Shown: positions 1 through 8,188 of the stretch, one piece after another | Layout: each line of letters opens with the position of its first letter | Position numbering within the stretch: the first letter of the stretch is position 1 | NCBI RefSeq assembly: GCF_015291725.1 | Contig: NZ_CP030038.1 | Location: forward strand, 4,825,001 to 4,889,000 | DNA from: Bradyrhizobium sp. CCBAU 51765 | GTDB lineage: Bacteria > Pseudomonadota > Alphaproteobacteria > Rhizobiales > Xanthobacteraceae | DNA: 64,000 bases | Direction of reading: 5' to 3' | The notes under the pieces: model-generated | Database searches by the model: none | What the model saw: the letters and a program-made list of their open reading frames with translations, nothing else | Told to the model about the DNA's origin: nothing | Translations under genes and position numbers: made by a program

Positions 1-41
1 CCGTTCCAGGCTCGGTCGTATGACCGCCCCCGAATGACGGA
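1..41. repeat. Right end of a palindromic intergenic repeat, cut by the window edge
   Basis: The bases before the first gene end in CCCCGAATGACGG, which closely matches the right arm (CCCCGGAATGAC) of the complete repeats at 1555-1635, 14902-15000 and 46978-47110. The left arm lies outside the window. The match is one base short of the others, so this copy may be degenerate. Confidence 0.45.
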
Positions 42-47
42 TCCCCG

Positions 48-407
48 CTATTTGCTCTTGGTAAAGTACGGCACCAACTTTCCCGCAAAGGGCTTGAAGC
101 TCGCGACGACCGAATCGCCGATGGCGAGATCGTTCGCGCCGTGCGCCATCATGCGAAATCCCTCGACGCAATCGACCAGCAGGATGTTGTAGGGCACGTG
201 CGCGCGCGTCTCGGGTGTTGCCGCGCGGCAGACCAATGAGGTCGCGTAGACCCTGCCCTTGCCGCTGGCGCGCTGCTCGCGCGGATCAGGTGCGCCGCAG
301 GCCGCGCAGAAGGCGCGGTGGAAATACTGCACATGGCCGCACGCGTCACAGGCCTGAAACGTGATCGCCTCTTCGCCCTTGGTCCAGTCCGCGAGACGCT
401 CGCTCAT
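48..407 (-). CDS. Zn-ribbon / OB-fold (DUF35) protein, partner of a thiolase-like enzyme
   Basis: The protein is 119 residues long if it starts at the ATG at 407, which overlaps the thiolase stop codon as ATGA. The open frame continues upstream inside the thiolase gene, but that part is Arg/Ala-rich out-of-frame sequence. A zinc ribbon with two CxxC pairs (CDAC and CAAC, about residues 19-37) is followed by a beta-rich OB fold ending GKLVPYFTKSK. Family members bind next to thiolase-superfamily enzymes and are often needed for their stability or acyl-CoA handling. The translational coupling here suggests a stoichiometric complex with the upstream gene. The substrate is unknown. Confidence 0.85.
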   Translation of the reverse strand: MSERLADWTKGEEAITFQACDACGHVQYFHRAFCAACGAPDPREQRASGKGRVYATSLVCRAATPETRAHVPYNILLVDCVEGFRMMAHGANDLAIGDSVVASFKPFAGKLVPYFTKSK

Positions 408-1540
408 CGCACCCGCTCCAGGAACATACTCACGTGGGACGACAGCACGCCGCCGTCGCCGTGCAGCAGCGCAATCGAGGCATCGCGCACCTGCCGATTC
501 GTCGCCCGGCCCGTCATCTGCAAATGCGCCTCGACCAGATGCGCCATGGCGCCGCCGACGCCGCAATGGCCGTAGCTGAGCAGACCGCCATGGGTGTTGA
601 GCGGCATGGCGCCGTCGCGGCCGAAATGGCCGGCGCGGACGCGCGCGGCCGCCTCGCCGCGGCCGGCAAGGCCAAGGTCTTCAAGCAGCATCGCAAGCGT
701 GATGGTGAAGCTGTCGTAGAGCGCGGCGTAACGCACGTCGGAGATGGCAAGGCCTGTCGCCTGCCTGGCGTGCGCGATGGAGATCTCGGCACCGAGCTCG
801 CTGAGGCCAGGCGCGGCCGTGACATGCTGATGGGTATGCGCCTGGGCGCAGCCGCGGATGCGCACACCCGCGTCCCCTGTCTGCTCGCGGCTGACGACGA
901 ACGCCGCACCGCCGTCGGAGACCGGGCAGCAGTCGAGCAGCTTGAGCGGCATCGCCACCGGCTTGGAGGCCATGACGTCGGCGATCGTGATGGGATCGTG
1001 AAATTGCGCGCCGGGATGGGTGCAGGCGTGGCCGCGCATCAGCACCGCGAACTCGGCGAGGTCCTCTTCGGTCACGCCATATTCGTGCATGTAGCGGTTT
1101 GCGACGAGGCCGTAATAGGCGGGAATGGTCGGGCCGAGCGGCACCTCGTAGTCGGGATGGCCGACCTGCGCCAGCGCCTGGATCGAGGCATCGCGGCTCT
1201 GTCCGGTGAGGCGGTTCTCGCCGGCGACGACGAGCACGTGGCGCACGACGCCTGCGTCGACGAGCTGGTGCGCGAGCATCGTCATCGCGAGTCCTGTGGC
1301 GCCACCGACCTGCACGGCATGGGCGTAAGACGGACGAATCCCGAAATGCTCGGCAAAGACGGTGGCGAGCATGATGTGCGGGGAAACGGTGGAGTAGCCG
1401 CAAAGGATGCCGTCGATGTCCGAGCGCGTCAGCCCGGCATCGTCGAGCGCGGCTTGGGCGGCCTTGCTCATCAGGTCGAGCGAGGACGAGCCTTCGTGCT
1501 TGCCGAACGGCGTGAGGCCGACGCCGGTGATGAAGCTCAT
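404..1540 (-). CDS. Thiolase-superfamily protein (SCP2/Ltp type), possibly an aldolase
   Basis: The protein has 378 residues and a thiolase fold. The N-terminal segment where biosynthetic and degradative thiolases carry the nucleophilic Cys reads VQVGGATGLAM (residues 77-86), with no cysteine. The C-terminal half keeps a SYGHCGVGG motif. This pattern is usual in SCP2/Ltp-type non-decarboxylating members. Some of these, coupled to DUF35 proteins, are known as retro-aldolases in sterol side-chain degradation (the Ltp2/ChsH2 pair). The coupled DUF35 gene downstream fits that model, so a C-C lyase role on a CoA thioester is as likely as thiolysis. Automatic annotation would call it an acetyl-CoA acetyltransferase. 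Confidence 0.85.
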   Translation of the reverse strand: MSFITGVGLTPFGKHEGSSSLDLMSKAAQAALDDAGLTRSDIDGILCGYSTVSPHIMLATVFAEHFGIRPSYAHAVQVGGATGLAMTMLAHQLVDAGVVRHVLVVAGENRLTGQSRDASIQALAQVGHPDYEVPLGPTIPAYYGLVANRYMHEYGVTEEDLAEFAVLMRGHACTHPGAQFHDPITIADVMASKPVAMPLKLLDCCPVSDGGAAFVVSREQTGDAGVRIRGCAQAHTHQHVTAAPGLSELGAEISIAHARQATGLAISDVRYAALYDSFTITLAMLLEDLGLAGRGEAAARVRAGHFGRDGAMPLNTHGGLLSYGHCGVGGAMAHLVEAHLQMTGRATNRQVRDASIALLHGDGGVLSSHVSMFLERVR

Positions 1541-1554
1541 ACTCTCTCCCCCTC

Positions 1555-1635
1555 GTCATTCCGGGGCGGTCCGCAGGACCGAACCCGGAATCTCGAGATT
1601 CCGGGTTCGATGCTGACGCATCGCCCCGGAATGAC
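1555..1635. repeat. Palindromic intergenic repeat (GTCATTCCGGGGCG family), full copy
   Basis: Perfect 14-bp outer arms (GTCATTCCGGGGCG and its complement) enclose a second perfect palindrome of 30 bp at 1580-1609 centred on CTCGAG. The element fills the gap between the thiolase start and the CoA-transferase stop on the same strand. Copies of the same outer arms occur at 14902 and 46978. It could form a stable RNA cruciform that limits read-through. Confidence 0.85.
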
Positions 1636-1665
1636 GGATGAGAGATTGCGCGCCATCACTCCTCC

Positions 1666-2865
1666 CTACTCCGGCGCGTCACGCGTGACGCCGTCGCGCA
1701 CCATGGCGGCGATCTCGTCCTGGGAGTAGCCGATCTCGCGCAGGATCTCCGCTCCATGCTCGTTGAGCCGCGGCGCCAGGCGCACCGGCTCGGCCTCGGT
1801 CTCGGACCAGGTCGCCGTCACCTTCATGCTGCGAATCGGACCTTCGGTCGGATGCGTGACCACCGGAAAAAAACCTGTCGCCTCCAGATGCTCGTCGTGC
1901 AGGATCGAGGCGAGGTCGTGCATCGGCATGACCGGCACGTCGGCCCTGGTGAGCAGGTCGATCCACTCGGCCGTGGTGCGCGTCTCGAAGATGCGCGCAA
2001 GCTCGGCGTAGACCACATCGATGTTGGCGGCGCGGCCCGCGAAGGTCGCGAATTTGGGATCGGCGCGCAGATCGTCGCGCCCGGTCGCCTTGAAGAAGTT
2101 CTCCCATTGCTTGTCGTTGTAGACGATGACGCTGAGATAGCCGTCCGAAGTCTTGTAGGGCCTGCGGTCGCGCGAGAGGTGGCGGGCATAGCCGCCCTTG
2201 TCGAGCGGCGGCTCGAAGGTGAGCCCGCCCATGTGATCGCCCATGACGAAGCCGGCCATAGTCTCAAACATCGGGATGTCGACGCGCTGGCCGCGGCCGG
2301 TACGGTCGCGGTGCACGAGGCTCGCGCAGATCGCCCCGACGGCGGTGAGGCCGACGATGCGATCGACCAGCGCATTCGGCACGTAGCGCGGCACGCCGTC
2401 GCCGGTCTGCGCCATCAGAGCCGGAAGGGCCGTCGCGCCCTGGATTAGATCGTCATAGGCGGGCTTTGCGGCATAGGGCCCATCCTGGCCGAAGCCGAAC
2501 ACGCCGGCATAGACCAGGCGCGGGTTGATGGCGGACACGACATCGTAGCCGAGCTGAAGCCGCGCCATGGCCTGCGGGCGGACGTTGTAGACCAGGACAT
2601 CGGCGTCCTTCAGCAGCCGCAGCACGGCCTCGCGGCCGGCGGGCTTTTTCAGGTCGAGGCAGATCGAACGCTTGCTGCGGTTGGTGTTGAGAAACACCGG
2701 GCCCATGCCGGCGTGTCGCATCGGGCCGATCAGGCGGGTGACGTCGCCGTCCAGCGACTCCACCTTGATGACATCAGCTCCGTAATCGCCGAGCATCTGG
2801 GTCGCATAAGGACCCATCAACACGGTGGTCATGTCGATGACCTTGATGCCCTTCAGAGGCCCCAT
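1666..2865 (-). CDS. CaiB/BaiF family (class III) CoA-transferase
   Basis: The protein has 399 residues, typical for family III CoA-transferases. It opens with GPLKGIKVIDMTTVLMGPYATQ, the usual start of the family, and carries the expected catalytic-Asp region near residue 165 (YDDLIQGATAL). These enzymes move CoA between an acyl-CoA donor and a free acid in a ternary-complex mechanism. The gene precedes the thiolase/DUF35 pair in transcription order and may activate the acid that they process. The donor and acceptor cannot be read from sequence. The start at 2865 has AGCG but no strong Shine-Dalgarno sequence. Confidence 0.9.
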   Translation of the reverse strand: MGPLKGIKVIDMTTVLMGPYATQMLGDYGADVIKVESLDGDVTRLIGPMRHAGMGPVFLNTNRSKRSICLDLKKPAGREAVLRLLKDADVLVYNVRPQAMARLQLGYDVVSAINPRLVYAGVFGFGQDGPYAAKPAYDDLIQGATALPALMAQTGDGVPRYVPNALVDRIVGLTAVGAICASLVHRDRTGRGQRVDIPMFETMAGFVMGDHMGGLTFEPPLDKGGYARHLSRDRRPYKTSDGYLSVIVYNDKQWENFFKATGRDDLRADPKFATFAGRAANIDVVYAELARIFETRTTAEWIDLLTRADVPVMPMHDLASILHDEHLEATGFFPVVTHPTEGPIRSMKVTATWSETEAEPVRLAPRLNEHGAEILREIGYSQDEIAAMVRDGVTRDAPE

Positions 2866-2994
2866 CGTTCGCTCCCGATTGCGCGAGGCTCAAGACGCGG
2901 CCCGCGAATTCGGTCCAGCTAACGGCAGCGCCGCCGCTCGCGCAAGGGCGGGCGGCGTATGGCGGCATGCGCAGCGCGGCGGCGATATCGGCCG

Positions 2995-3201
2995 CTATTT
3001 CTTCTGGCGGGATTCCCGGATCTTCAGGAGCCGGTCGAGCTCTTCGTTCTGCTGGCTGATCCGGTCGGCGATGCGCGACTCGTTCTGCTCGCCCGAGGCG
3101 GCAGCTGCCTGCTCGATGAGCTGGCGGATATTGTCCTCGAGGATCGCGATGCGGTCGTTCAGCGCGTCCATCGACAGCGAGTCTTCGTAGTCATTGCTCA
3201 T
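2995..3201 (-). CDS. Small coiled-coil protein, SlyX-like
   Basis: The protein has 68 residues from the ATG at 3201 (MSNDYEDS); an ATG at 3222 would add seven. Nearly the whole chain is predicted coiled coil: ALNDRIAILEDNIRQLIEQ, then a short Ala/Gly break, then IADRISQQNEELDRLLKIR, ending basic (ESRQKK). Size and heptad pattern recall SlyX, but the conserved SlyX C-terminal proline segment is absent, so I do not assign the symbol. It is probably a cytosolic oligomer of unknown role. It sits alone between the CoA-transferase and the second thiolase. Confidence 0.6.
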   Translation of the reverse strand: MSNDYEDSLSMDALNDRIAILEDNIRQLIEQAAAASGEQNESRIADRISQQNEELDRLLKIRESRQKK

Positions 3202-3230
3202 GATGCATTCCCTGCCAATCAATCAGGTGC

Positions 3231-3318
3231 GTAGGGTGGGCAAAGCGAAGCGTGCCCACCATGATCTAGCGCAAGGAAATTGGTGGGCACGGCGCTTACG
3301 CGCCTTTGCCCACCCTAC
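3231..3318. repeat. Palindromic intergenic repeat (GTAGGGTGGGCAAAG family)
   Basis: Perfect 15-bp outer arms, GTAGGGTGGGCAAAG at 3231-3245 and its exact complement ending at 3318. Inner arms built on CGTGCCCACC / GGTGGGCACG form a second stem. The family differs from the CATTCCGG repeats. It lies just beyond the stop codon of the downstream-reading thiolase (3324) and could act as its terminator. Confidence 0.85.
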
Positions 3319-3323
3319 TAGAC

Positions 3324-4493
3324 CTACTTCAGCGGCTCCAACACGGAAACGTAGTTGGCGACGGCCGCACCGCCCATGTTGAAGATGCCGCCGAGCTTGA
3401 CGTTCTTGAGCTGCATGCCATCGGGGGCCTGCCCCGCAAGCTGCATCGCGGTCATCACATGCATCGAGACGCCGGTGGCGCCGATCGGATGGCCCTTGGC
3501 TTTCAGGCCGCCGGAGGGATTGACCGGCAGTTTGCCGTCCTTGAGCGTCCAGCCTTCCTTGATGGCGCGGGCGCCCTGCCCCTTCGGCGTCAGGCCCATC
3601 GCTTCATACTCGATCAGCTCGGCGACCGTGAAGCAGTCATGGGTCTCGACGAAGGAGAGATCGGACAGCGTCACGCCCGCTTTCTCCAGGGCGCGCTGCC
3701 AGGCGACCGTGCAGCCCTCGAACTGGAGGATGTCGCGCTTGCTCATCGGCAGGAAGTCCTGGGCGTGCGCGGTGGCGCGGAAGCCGATCGACTTGCTCAT
3801 GCCCTTGGCGGTCTCGGCATCGGCCAGCACCAGCGCCGCGGCGCCATCGGAGACCAGCGAACAATCGGTGCGCTTCAAGGGGCCTGCGACGTAGGGGTTC
3901 TTCTCGCTCTCGGCGCGGCAGAAGTCGAAGCCAAAGTCCTTGCGCATCTGGGCGAAGGGATTGGCGACGCCGTTCTTGTGGTTCTTGGCCGCGATCAGCG
4001 CCAGCGCATCTGACTGGTCGCCATATTTCTGGAAATAGGAACTGGCGATCTTGCCGAACACGCCCGCGAAGCCGCCGACGGTGTCGCCGTCCTCGGGCAG
4101 GTAGGACGCCTTGAGCAGGTTCTTGCCGATCTCGGCGCTAGGCGTGCGCGTCATCTGCTCGACGCCGACGACCAGGACGATCTTGGCGGCCCCTGCGGCA
4201 ATCGCGCGCAGGCCCTGGTGAACGGCGGCGGAGCCGGTGGCGCAGGCGTTCTCGACGCGGGTCGCCGGCTTGAAGCGCAGCTTCGGGTCGGCCTGGAGCA
4301 CCAGCGAGGCGGTAAAGTCCTGCGGGGAGAAGCCGGCGTTGAAATGGCCGAGCACGATCTCGTCGACGTCGCCGGCCGAAATGCCGGCATCCGCCAGCGC
4401 TTCGTTGGCCACGCGGGTGACGAGGCTTTCGACGGTTTCGGTGTCGAACTTGCCGAACGGCGTATGCGCCCATCCGACGATGCTGGCGGTCAT
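3324..4493 (-). CDS. Thiolase family protein (acetyl-CoA C-acyltransferase-like, SCP2 type)
   Basis: The protein has 389 residues. Unlike the thiolase at 404-1540 it keeps the catalytic Cys at about residue 84 in RVENACATGSAAV. It also has the GHPIGATG general-base loop near residue 337 and a FNMGGAAVANYV C-terminus where classical thiolases have CxGxG. It probably catalyses thiolytic cleavage or Claisen condensation of a 3-oxoacyl-CoA. It is transcribed on the same strand as the CoA-transferase but separated from it by the coiled-coil gene and a repeat, so it is likely its own unit. The ATG at 4493 follows GGGAGAG. Confidence 0.88.
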   Translation of the reverse strand: MTASIVGWAHTPFGKFDTETVESLVTRVANEALADAGISAGDVDEIVLGHFNAGFSPQDFTASLVLQADPKLRFKPATRVENACATGSAAVHQGLRAIAAGAAKIVLVVGVEQMTRTPSAEIGKNLLKASYLPEDGDTVGGFAGVFGKIASSYFQKYGDQSDALALIAAKNHKNGVANPFAQMRKDFGFDFCRAESEKNPYVAGPLKRTDCSLVSDGAAALVLADAETAKGMSKSIGFRATAHAQDFLPMSKRDILQFEGCTVAWQRALEKAGVTLSDLSFVETHDCFTVAELIEYEAMGLTPKGQGARAIKEGWTLKDGKLPVNPSGGLKAKGHPIGATGVSMHVMTAMQLAGQAPDGMQLKNVKLGGIFNMGGAAVANYVSVLEPLK

Positions 4494-4553
4494 GATGTTC
4501 TCTCCCTGGGGATCTCTTCCTGAGCTAAGTCTTAGCCCAGAGATGGCAAGACT

Positions 4554-5204
4554 TCACGCGGCTTTCAGGGCCTGGACGGTGCGCTGGCAGATGGCAGTTA
4601 TGCCGGCCCAGTTCCCGGCCCGGATTTCCGCCGTCGGGCACAGCCAGGAGCCGCCGACCGCAACCACATTGGGCTCCGCCAGCCAGCTCGCCGCATTGGC
4701 CTCGCCGACGCCACCGGTGGGGCAGAACCGCACGTTCGGGAACGGCCCGCCGAGGGCGCGCAGGCCCTTGATGCCGCCAGCCTGCTCGGCCGGGAAGAAC
4801 TTTGCGACGTCGAAGCCGTAGGACAGCGCCATCATCAGCTCGGAGGCTGTGGCAATGCCCGGCGCGAACGGCAAGGAGCTGTCGGTTGCGGCCTTCAGCA
4901 GATCGGGTGTCAGGCCCGGGCTGATGCCGAACGCAACACCGAGCTTCTCGACGCGGGTGAAGTCGGCCGGATTGAGAATCGTGCCGATGCCGACGACCGC
5001 CTCGGGCACCTCGGCCATCATCGCCCTCGCGGCTTCGATCGCGACGGGGGTGCGCAGGGTCACCTCCAGCGTGCGGACGCCGCCGGCAACCAGCGCACGG
5101 GCCAGCGGCACCGCATCCTGGATGCGCTCGATGGTGAGGACGGGAATGACGGTCGCCGCCTTGAACAGCGCGACGAGGTGATTTTGTTGGGCGCTCGTGG
5201 TCAT
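4554..5204 (-). CDS. eda: 2-dehydro-3-deoxy-phosphogluconate (KDPG) aldolase
   Basis: The protein has 216 residues from the ATG at 5204 (MTTSAQQ); the longer open frame runs into the kinase gene. The fold is a class I TIM-barrel aldolase: VVGIGTILNPADF carries the active-site Glu, FDVAKFFPAEQ the Schiff-base Lys, and FCPTGGV the phosphate-binding loop. It splits KDPG into pyruvate and glyceraldehyde 3-phosphate, the last step of Entner-Doudoroff-type sugar-acid routes. It lies 10 bp after the KDG kinase gene, which makes its substrate, and closes the operon that starts with the sugar ABC transporter. 2-keto-3-deoxy-6-phosphogalactonate is an alternative substrate. Confidence 0.93.
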   Translation of the reverse strand: MTTSAQQNHLVALFKAATVIPVLTIERIQDAVPLARALVAGGVRTLEVTLRTPVAIEAARAMMAEVPEAVVGIGTILNPADFTRVEKLGVAFGISPGLTPDLLKAATDSSLPFAPGIATASELMMALSYGFDVAKFFPAEQAGGIKGLRALGGPFPNVRFCPTGGVGEANAASWLAEPNVVAVGGSWLCPTAEIRAGNWAGITAICQRTVQALKAA

Positions 5205-5214
5205 AGGTCTCGAT

Positions 5215-6186
5215 TCATTTGGTCGCCTGGCGAGAGGCCGCCGGCCGGTGCCGCTTCTTCGGGGGCATGGCATAGCCCGGAATGATGGCGCCGGGATAGC
5301 AGATCACGAGGCTGGCGAGGCGATGTCCGGCCTGGGCGGCCTCGACCGGACCGGAACCGGCGAGCCGCGCCGCGATATAGGCCGCGGCGAAGCTGTCGCC
5401 GGCGGCGGTGGTGTCGACGACCGGTTTCGTCATGGGTTCGGCGCGAACCTCGCTGGTCCCGCCGGGAAAGCGCAGCAGGCTGACGGGCTCGGCGAGCCGG
5501 AACACCAGCTCCGGGCTCGGGATACGCGCCATCAGCTGGTCGTGGCTCTCGCCGGGATACAGCGCGAGCAGGTCCTCGGTCGAGGTCAGCACGATGTCGG
5601 CGGTCGCGAAGGCTGCGGCAAAGACCTCGCGGGCGACGTCGCGATCCGGCCAGCCGCGTGCGCGAAAATTGGTGTCGAACACGAACCGGGTGCCGAGCAG
5701 GCGCGCCCGCTTGATCGCCGCGAACAGCCGCTCGCGTCCGGGAGCGTCGTAGATCGAGAGCGTGATCGCGGAAAGATAGACGACGTCGTAGCTCATCAGC
5801 GAGTTGAGAATCTCGTCCGTCTCCGGCAGGCTCATCAGCTGCCGCGCCGCCGCGCTGTCACGCCAGTGGAAGAACTGGCGCTCGCCCTTCGCGTCCAGCT
5901 GGATCATATAGAGGCCGGGCAGCTTGCCCGCCAGCCGCACGACCCGCCGCGTGCCGACGCCCTCCGCATTCCAGGCAGCGATCATCTCATCGCTGAGACC
6001 GTCATCGCCGAGCGCGGTGAGATAGTCGACCTTGATCTCGAGTCGCGCCAGATAGACGGCGGTGTTGAGGGTATCACCGCCGAAACCGCGTGAATACAGG
6101 CCGCCCCCCTGCCCGGCGGACGCGCCTCCTTGCGCCTGCCTGAGCTCGACCATGCATTCGCCGATGCAGGCAACGCTCGCCATCAC
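5215..6186 (-). CDS. kdgK: 2-dehydro-3-deoxygluconokinase (PfkB family)
   Basis: The protein has up to 323 residues and opens MMASVACIGECMVELRQ; the second Met (6183) is an equally good start. PfkB signatures are present: an N-terminal GGDTLNTAVYLARL substrate loop near residue 34 and the C-terminal VDTTAAGDSFAAAYIA anion-hole motif with catalytic Asp near residue 260 (AAGD rather than the common GAGD). It phosphorylates 2-keto-3-deoxygluconate or a stereoisomer to KDPG. Position between denD and eda, with gaps of 10-25 bp, places it in the sugar-acid operon. Confidence 0.92.
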   Translation of the reverse strand: MMASVACIGECMVELRQAQGGASAGQGGGLYSRGFGGDTLNTAVYLARLEIKVDYLTALGDDGLSDEMIAAWNAEGVGTRRVVRLAGKLPGLYMIQLDAKGERQFFHWRDSAAARQLMSLPETDEILNSLMSYDVVYLSAITLSIYDAPGRERLFAAIKRARLLGTRFVFDTNFRARGWPDRDVAREVFAAAFATADIVLTSTEDLLALYPGESHDQLMARIPSPELVFRLAEPVSLLRFPGGTSEVRAEPMTKPVVDTTAAGDSFAAAYIAARLAGSGPVEAAQAGHRLASLVICYPGAIIPGYAMPPKKRHRPAASRQATK

Positions 6187-6209
6187 TAGGGCCCGCTCAG
6201 TCAGAGATC

Positions 6210-7196
6210 TCAGGCGACGAAATTGCCGCCGAGCTCGTCTTCGATGTGAATGCGGATGATGTCGTCGAAAGTCTTCTCGGCCGTAGTGAAGCCGAGCTCG
6301 CGCGCACGCTTCGGGTCGAAATTGCGCGGCCAGCCGCCGACGATACCGACGATGAAGGGGTCCGGCTCACGCTTGATGCGGGCGGCGACCTTCTCGCCGG
6401 CAACCCGCTTCAAGGCGGCGATCTGCTCGCCGACCGTGGCCGACAGGCCCGGCATGGTCAGATTGCGGCGCGGGCCGACGGTGGCAAGATCCATGGTGCC
6501 GGCGTGAAGCAGGAAGCCGACGGCCGAGCGCGGCGTGGCGTGCCAGTGGCGGACGTCCTCGGACACCGGCAGGATCGCTTCCTTGCCGGCGAGCGGCTCG
6601 CGAAGGATGTTGGAGAAGAAGCCCGATGCGGCCTTGTTGGGCAGGCCGGGGCGGATGCAGATGGTCGGCAGGCGGATGCCGATGCCGTCGAGGAAACCGC
6701 GGCGCGAATAGTCCGCGAGCAGCAATTCGCCAATCGCCTTCTGGGTGCCGTAGCTGAGCAGCGGGGTGTGGAAGAACTCGTCGCCGATCGCATCCGGAAA
6801 CGGGGCACCGAACACCGCGATCGAGGACGTAAAGACGACGCGCGGCTTGTAGCCGCCGCCGACGAGCCTGATCGCGTCGAGCAGCATCCGCGTGCCGTCG
6901 AGATTGATCCGGTAGCCCTTGTCGAAATCCAGCTCGGCTTCGCCCGAGACGATCGCAGCAAGATGGAAGATCACGTCGGGGCGGTCGGCGATCAACTTCT
7001 CGGCCGCGCCCGGCACGGCGAAATCGCCCGACACGGTCTCGACGGGAAAACCGGCCTTCTCCGGCTTCTTGGGTTCGACCACGTCATGCATGGTCAATTT
7101 CGTGATATCGCTCTTGCCGAGCCGGCCGTCGCGCAACAGCCGTTCACAGAGTTTGCGGCCGACCATGCCGGCGGCGCCCAGAACCAGAATGTGCAA
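6210..7196 (-). CDS. denD: D-erythronate dehydrogenase-like NAD-dependent epimerase/dehydratase
   Basis: The protein has 328 residues of the extended SDR family. It starts MHILVLGAAGMVGRKLCERL with the GxxGxxG dinucleotide site at residues 7-13. Catalytic Tyr and Lys are in SYGTQKAIGELL near residue 150, after the SSIAVFG serine. The overall pattern matches DenD, which oxidises D-erythronate at C2. In DenD loci the partners are usually a DUF1537 four-carbon acid kinase and an aldolase, which are absent here, so the true substrate may be a different acid. It follows the ABC permease genes after a 68-bp gap with no obvious promoter. Confidence 0.8.
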   Translation of the reverse strand: MHILVLGAAGMVGRKLCERLLRDGRLGKSDITKLTMHDVVEPKKPEKAGFPVETVSGDFAVPGAAEKLIADRPDVIFHLAAIVSGEAELDFDKGYRINLDGTRMLLDAIRLVGGGYKPRVVFTSSIAVFGAPFPDAIGDEFFHTPLLSYGTQKAIGELLLADYSRRGFLDGIGIRLPTICIRPGLPNKAASGFFSNILREPLAGKEAILPVSEDVRHWHATPRSAVGFLLHAGTMDLATVGPRRNLTMPGLSATVGEQIAALKRVAGEKVAARIKREPDPFIVGIVGGWPRNFDPKRARELGFTTAEKTFDDIIRIHIEDELGGNFVA

Positions 7197-7264
7197 GAGC
7201 CTACTCCTTCTTACTTATTGGCAGAAGCGCACCGCTCCTGATGCGCCCCCGGCAAGCCCCGCGA

Positions 7265-8188
7265 TCATTCCTTCACGGCGCCGGTCATCGCCGACACATA
7301 ATGCTCCACGAAGAAGGCGTAAAGGATCACGAGCGGCAGCGAACCGGCCAGGGCTCCGGCCATCAGCGAGCCCCAGCGGTAGATGTCACCGTCCACGAAC
7401 TCGTTGACGATCGCGACCGGCACCGTCTTGTTGCTGGTCGACTGCAGGAAGGTCAACGCATAGATGAACTCGTTCCAGCACAGCGTGAAGCAGAAGATGA
7501 AGGCCGAGATCAGGCCGGGAATCGCGAGCGGCACCACGATCTTGACCAGAATCTGCCAGCGGCTCGCCCCGTCGATCAGCGCGCACTCCTCGAGCTCGAA
7601 GGGGATGGTCTTGAAGTAGCCCATCAACAGCCAGGTCGAGAACGGGATCAGGATCGTCGGATAGGTCAGGATCAGCGCCAGCGGCGAGTCGAACAGACCG
7701 TACTGGTACACGACGGTGGCGAGCGGAATGAACAGGATCGACGGCGGCACGAGATAGGCGAGGAAGATCAGTCCCCCGACGAGATTGGCGCCCTTGTAGC
7801 GCAACCGCACGATGGCGTAGGCCGCGAACACCGATGCGACGATCGAGAGCACCGTGGCGCAGATCGCCACGTACATTGTGTTCCAGAGCCAATGCGGATA
7901 GTAGCTCTCGAACAGCAGCTTGTGGAAGTGCTTGAACGTCGGATTCCAGGTCCAGAACGGATTGTACTTGTCGAGATCGAGCAATTGCTCGTCCGGCTTC
8001 ACCGAGGTCAGCGCCATCCAGTAGAACGGAAACAGCAGGACCACGACGATGATCGTGAGCGGCAGATAGAGCGTCACGAGCCTGCGCGGAACCGACTGCA
8101 GGTAGCTCATGCCCTCGCTGTTGTCGACGCGCGACGGCGCCGATATGACCGACTTGAGATCGACTTTCGAGGCAGGAAGGTCAGTCAT
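7265..8188 (-). CDS. Carbohydrate ABC transporter permease, MalG type
   Basis: The protein has 307 residues with about six membrane segments. The cytoplasmic EAA loop reads EECALIDGASRWQILVKIVVPLAIPGL (around residue 200), which docks on the ATPase. The first 35 residues are a soluble N-terminal tail. It overlaps the MalF-type gene by 8 bp, so the two are translated together. It forms the inner-membrane channel with the gene at 8181-9134. The sugar is not identifiable from the permease sequence. Confidence 0.92.
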   Translation of the reverse strand: MTDLPASKVDLKSVISAPSRVDNSEGMSYLQSVPRRLVTLYLPLTIIVVVLLFPFYWMALTSVKPDEQLLDLDKYNPFWTWNPTFKHFHKLLFESYYPHWLWNTMYVAICATVLSIVASVFAAYAIVRLRYKGANLVGGLIFLAYLVPPSILFIPLATVVYQYGLFDSPLALILTYPTILIPFSTWLLMGYFKTIPFELEECALIDGASRWQILVKIVVPLAIPGLISAFIFCFTLCWNEFIYALTFLQSTSNKTVPVAIVNEFVDGDIYRWGSLMAGALAGSLPLVILYAFFVEHYVSAMTGAVKE

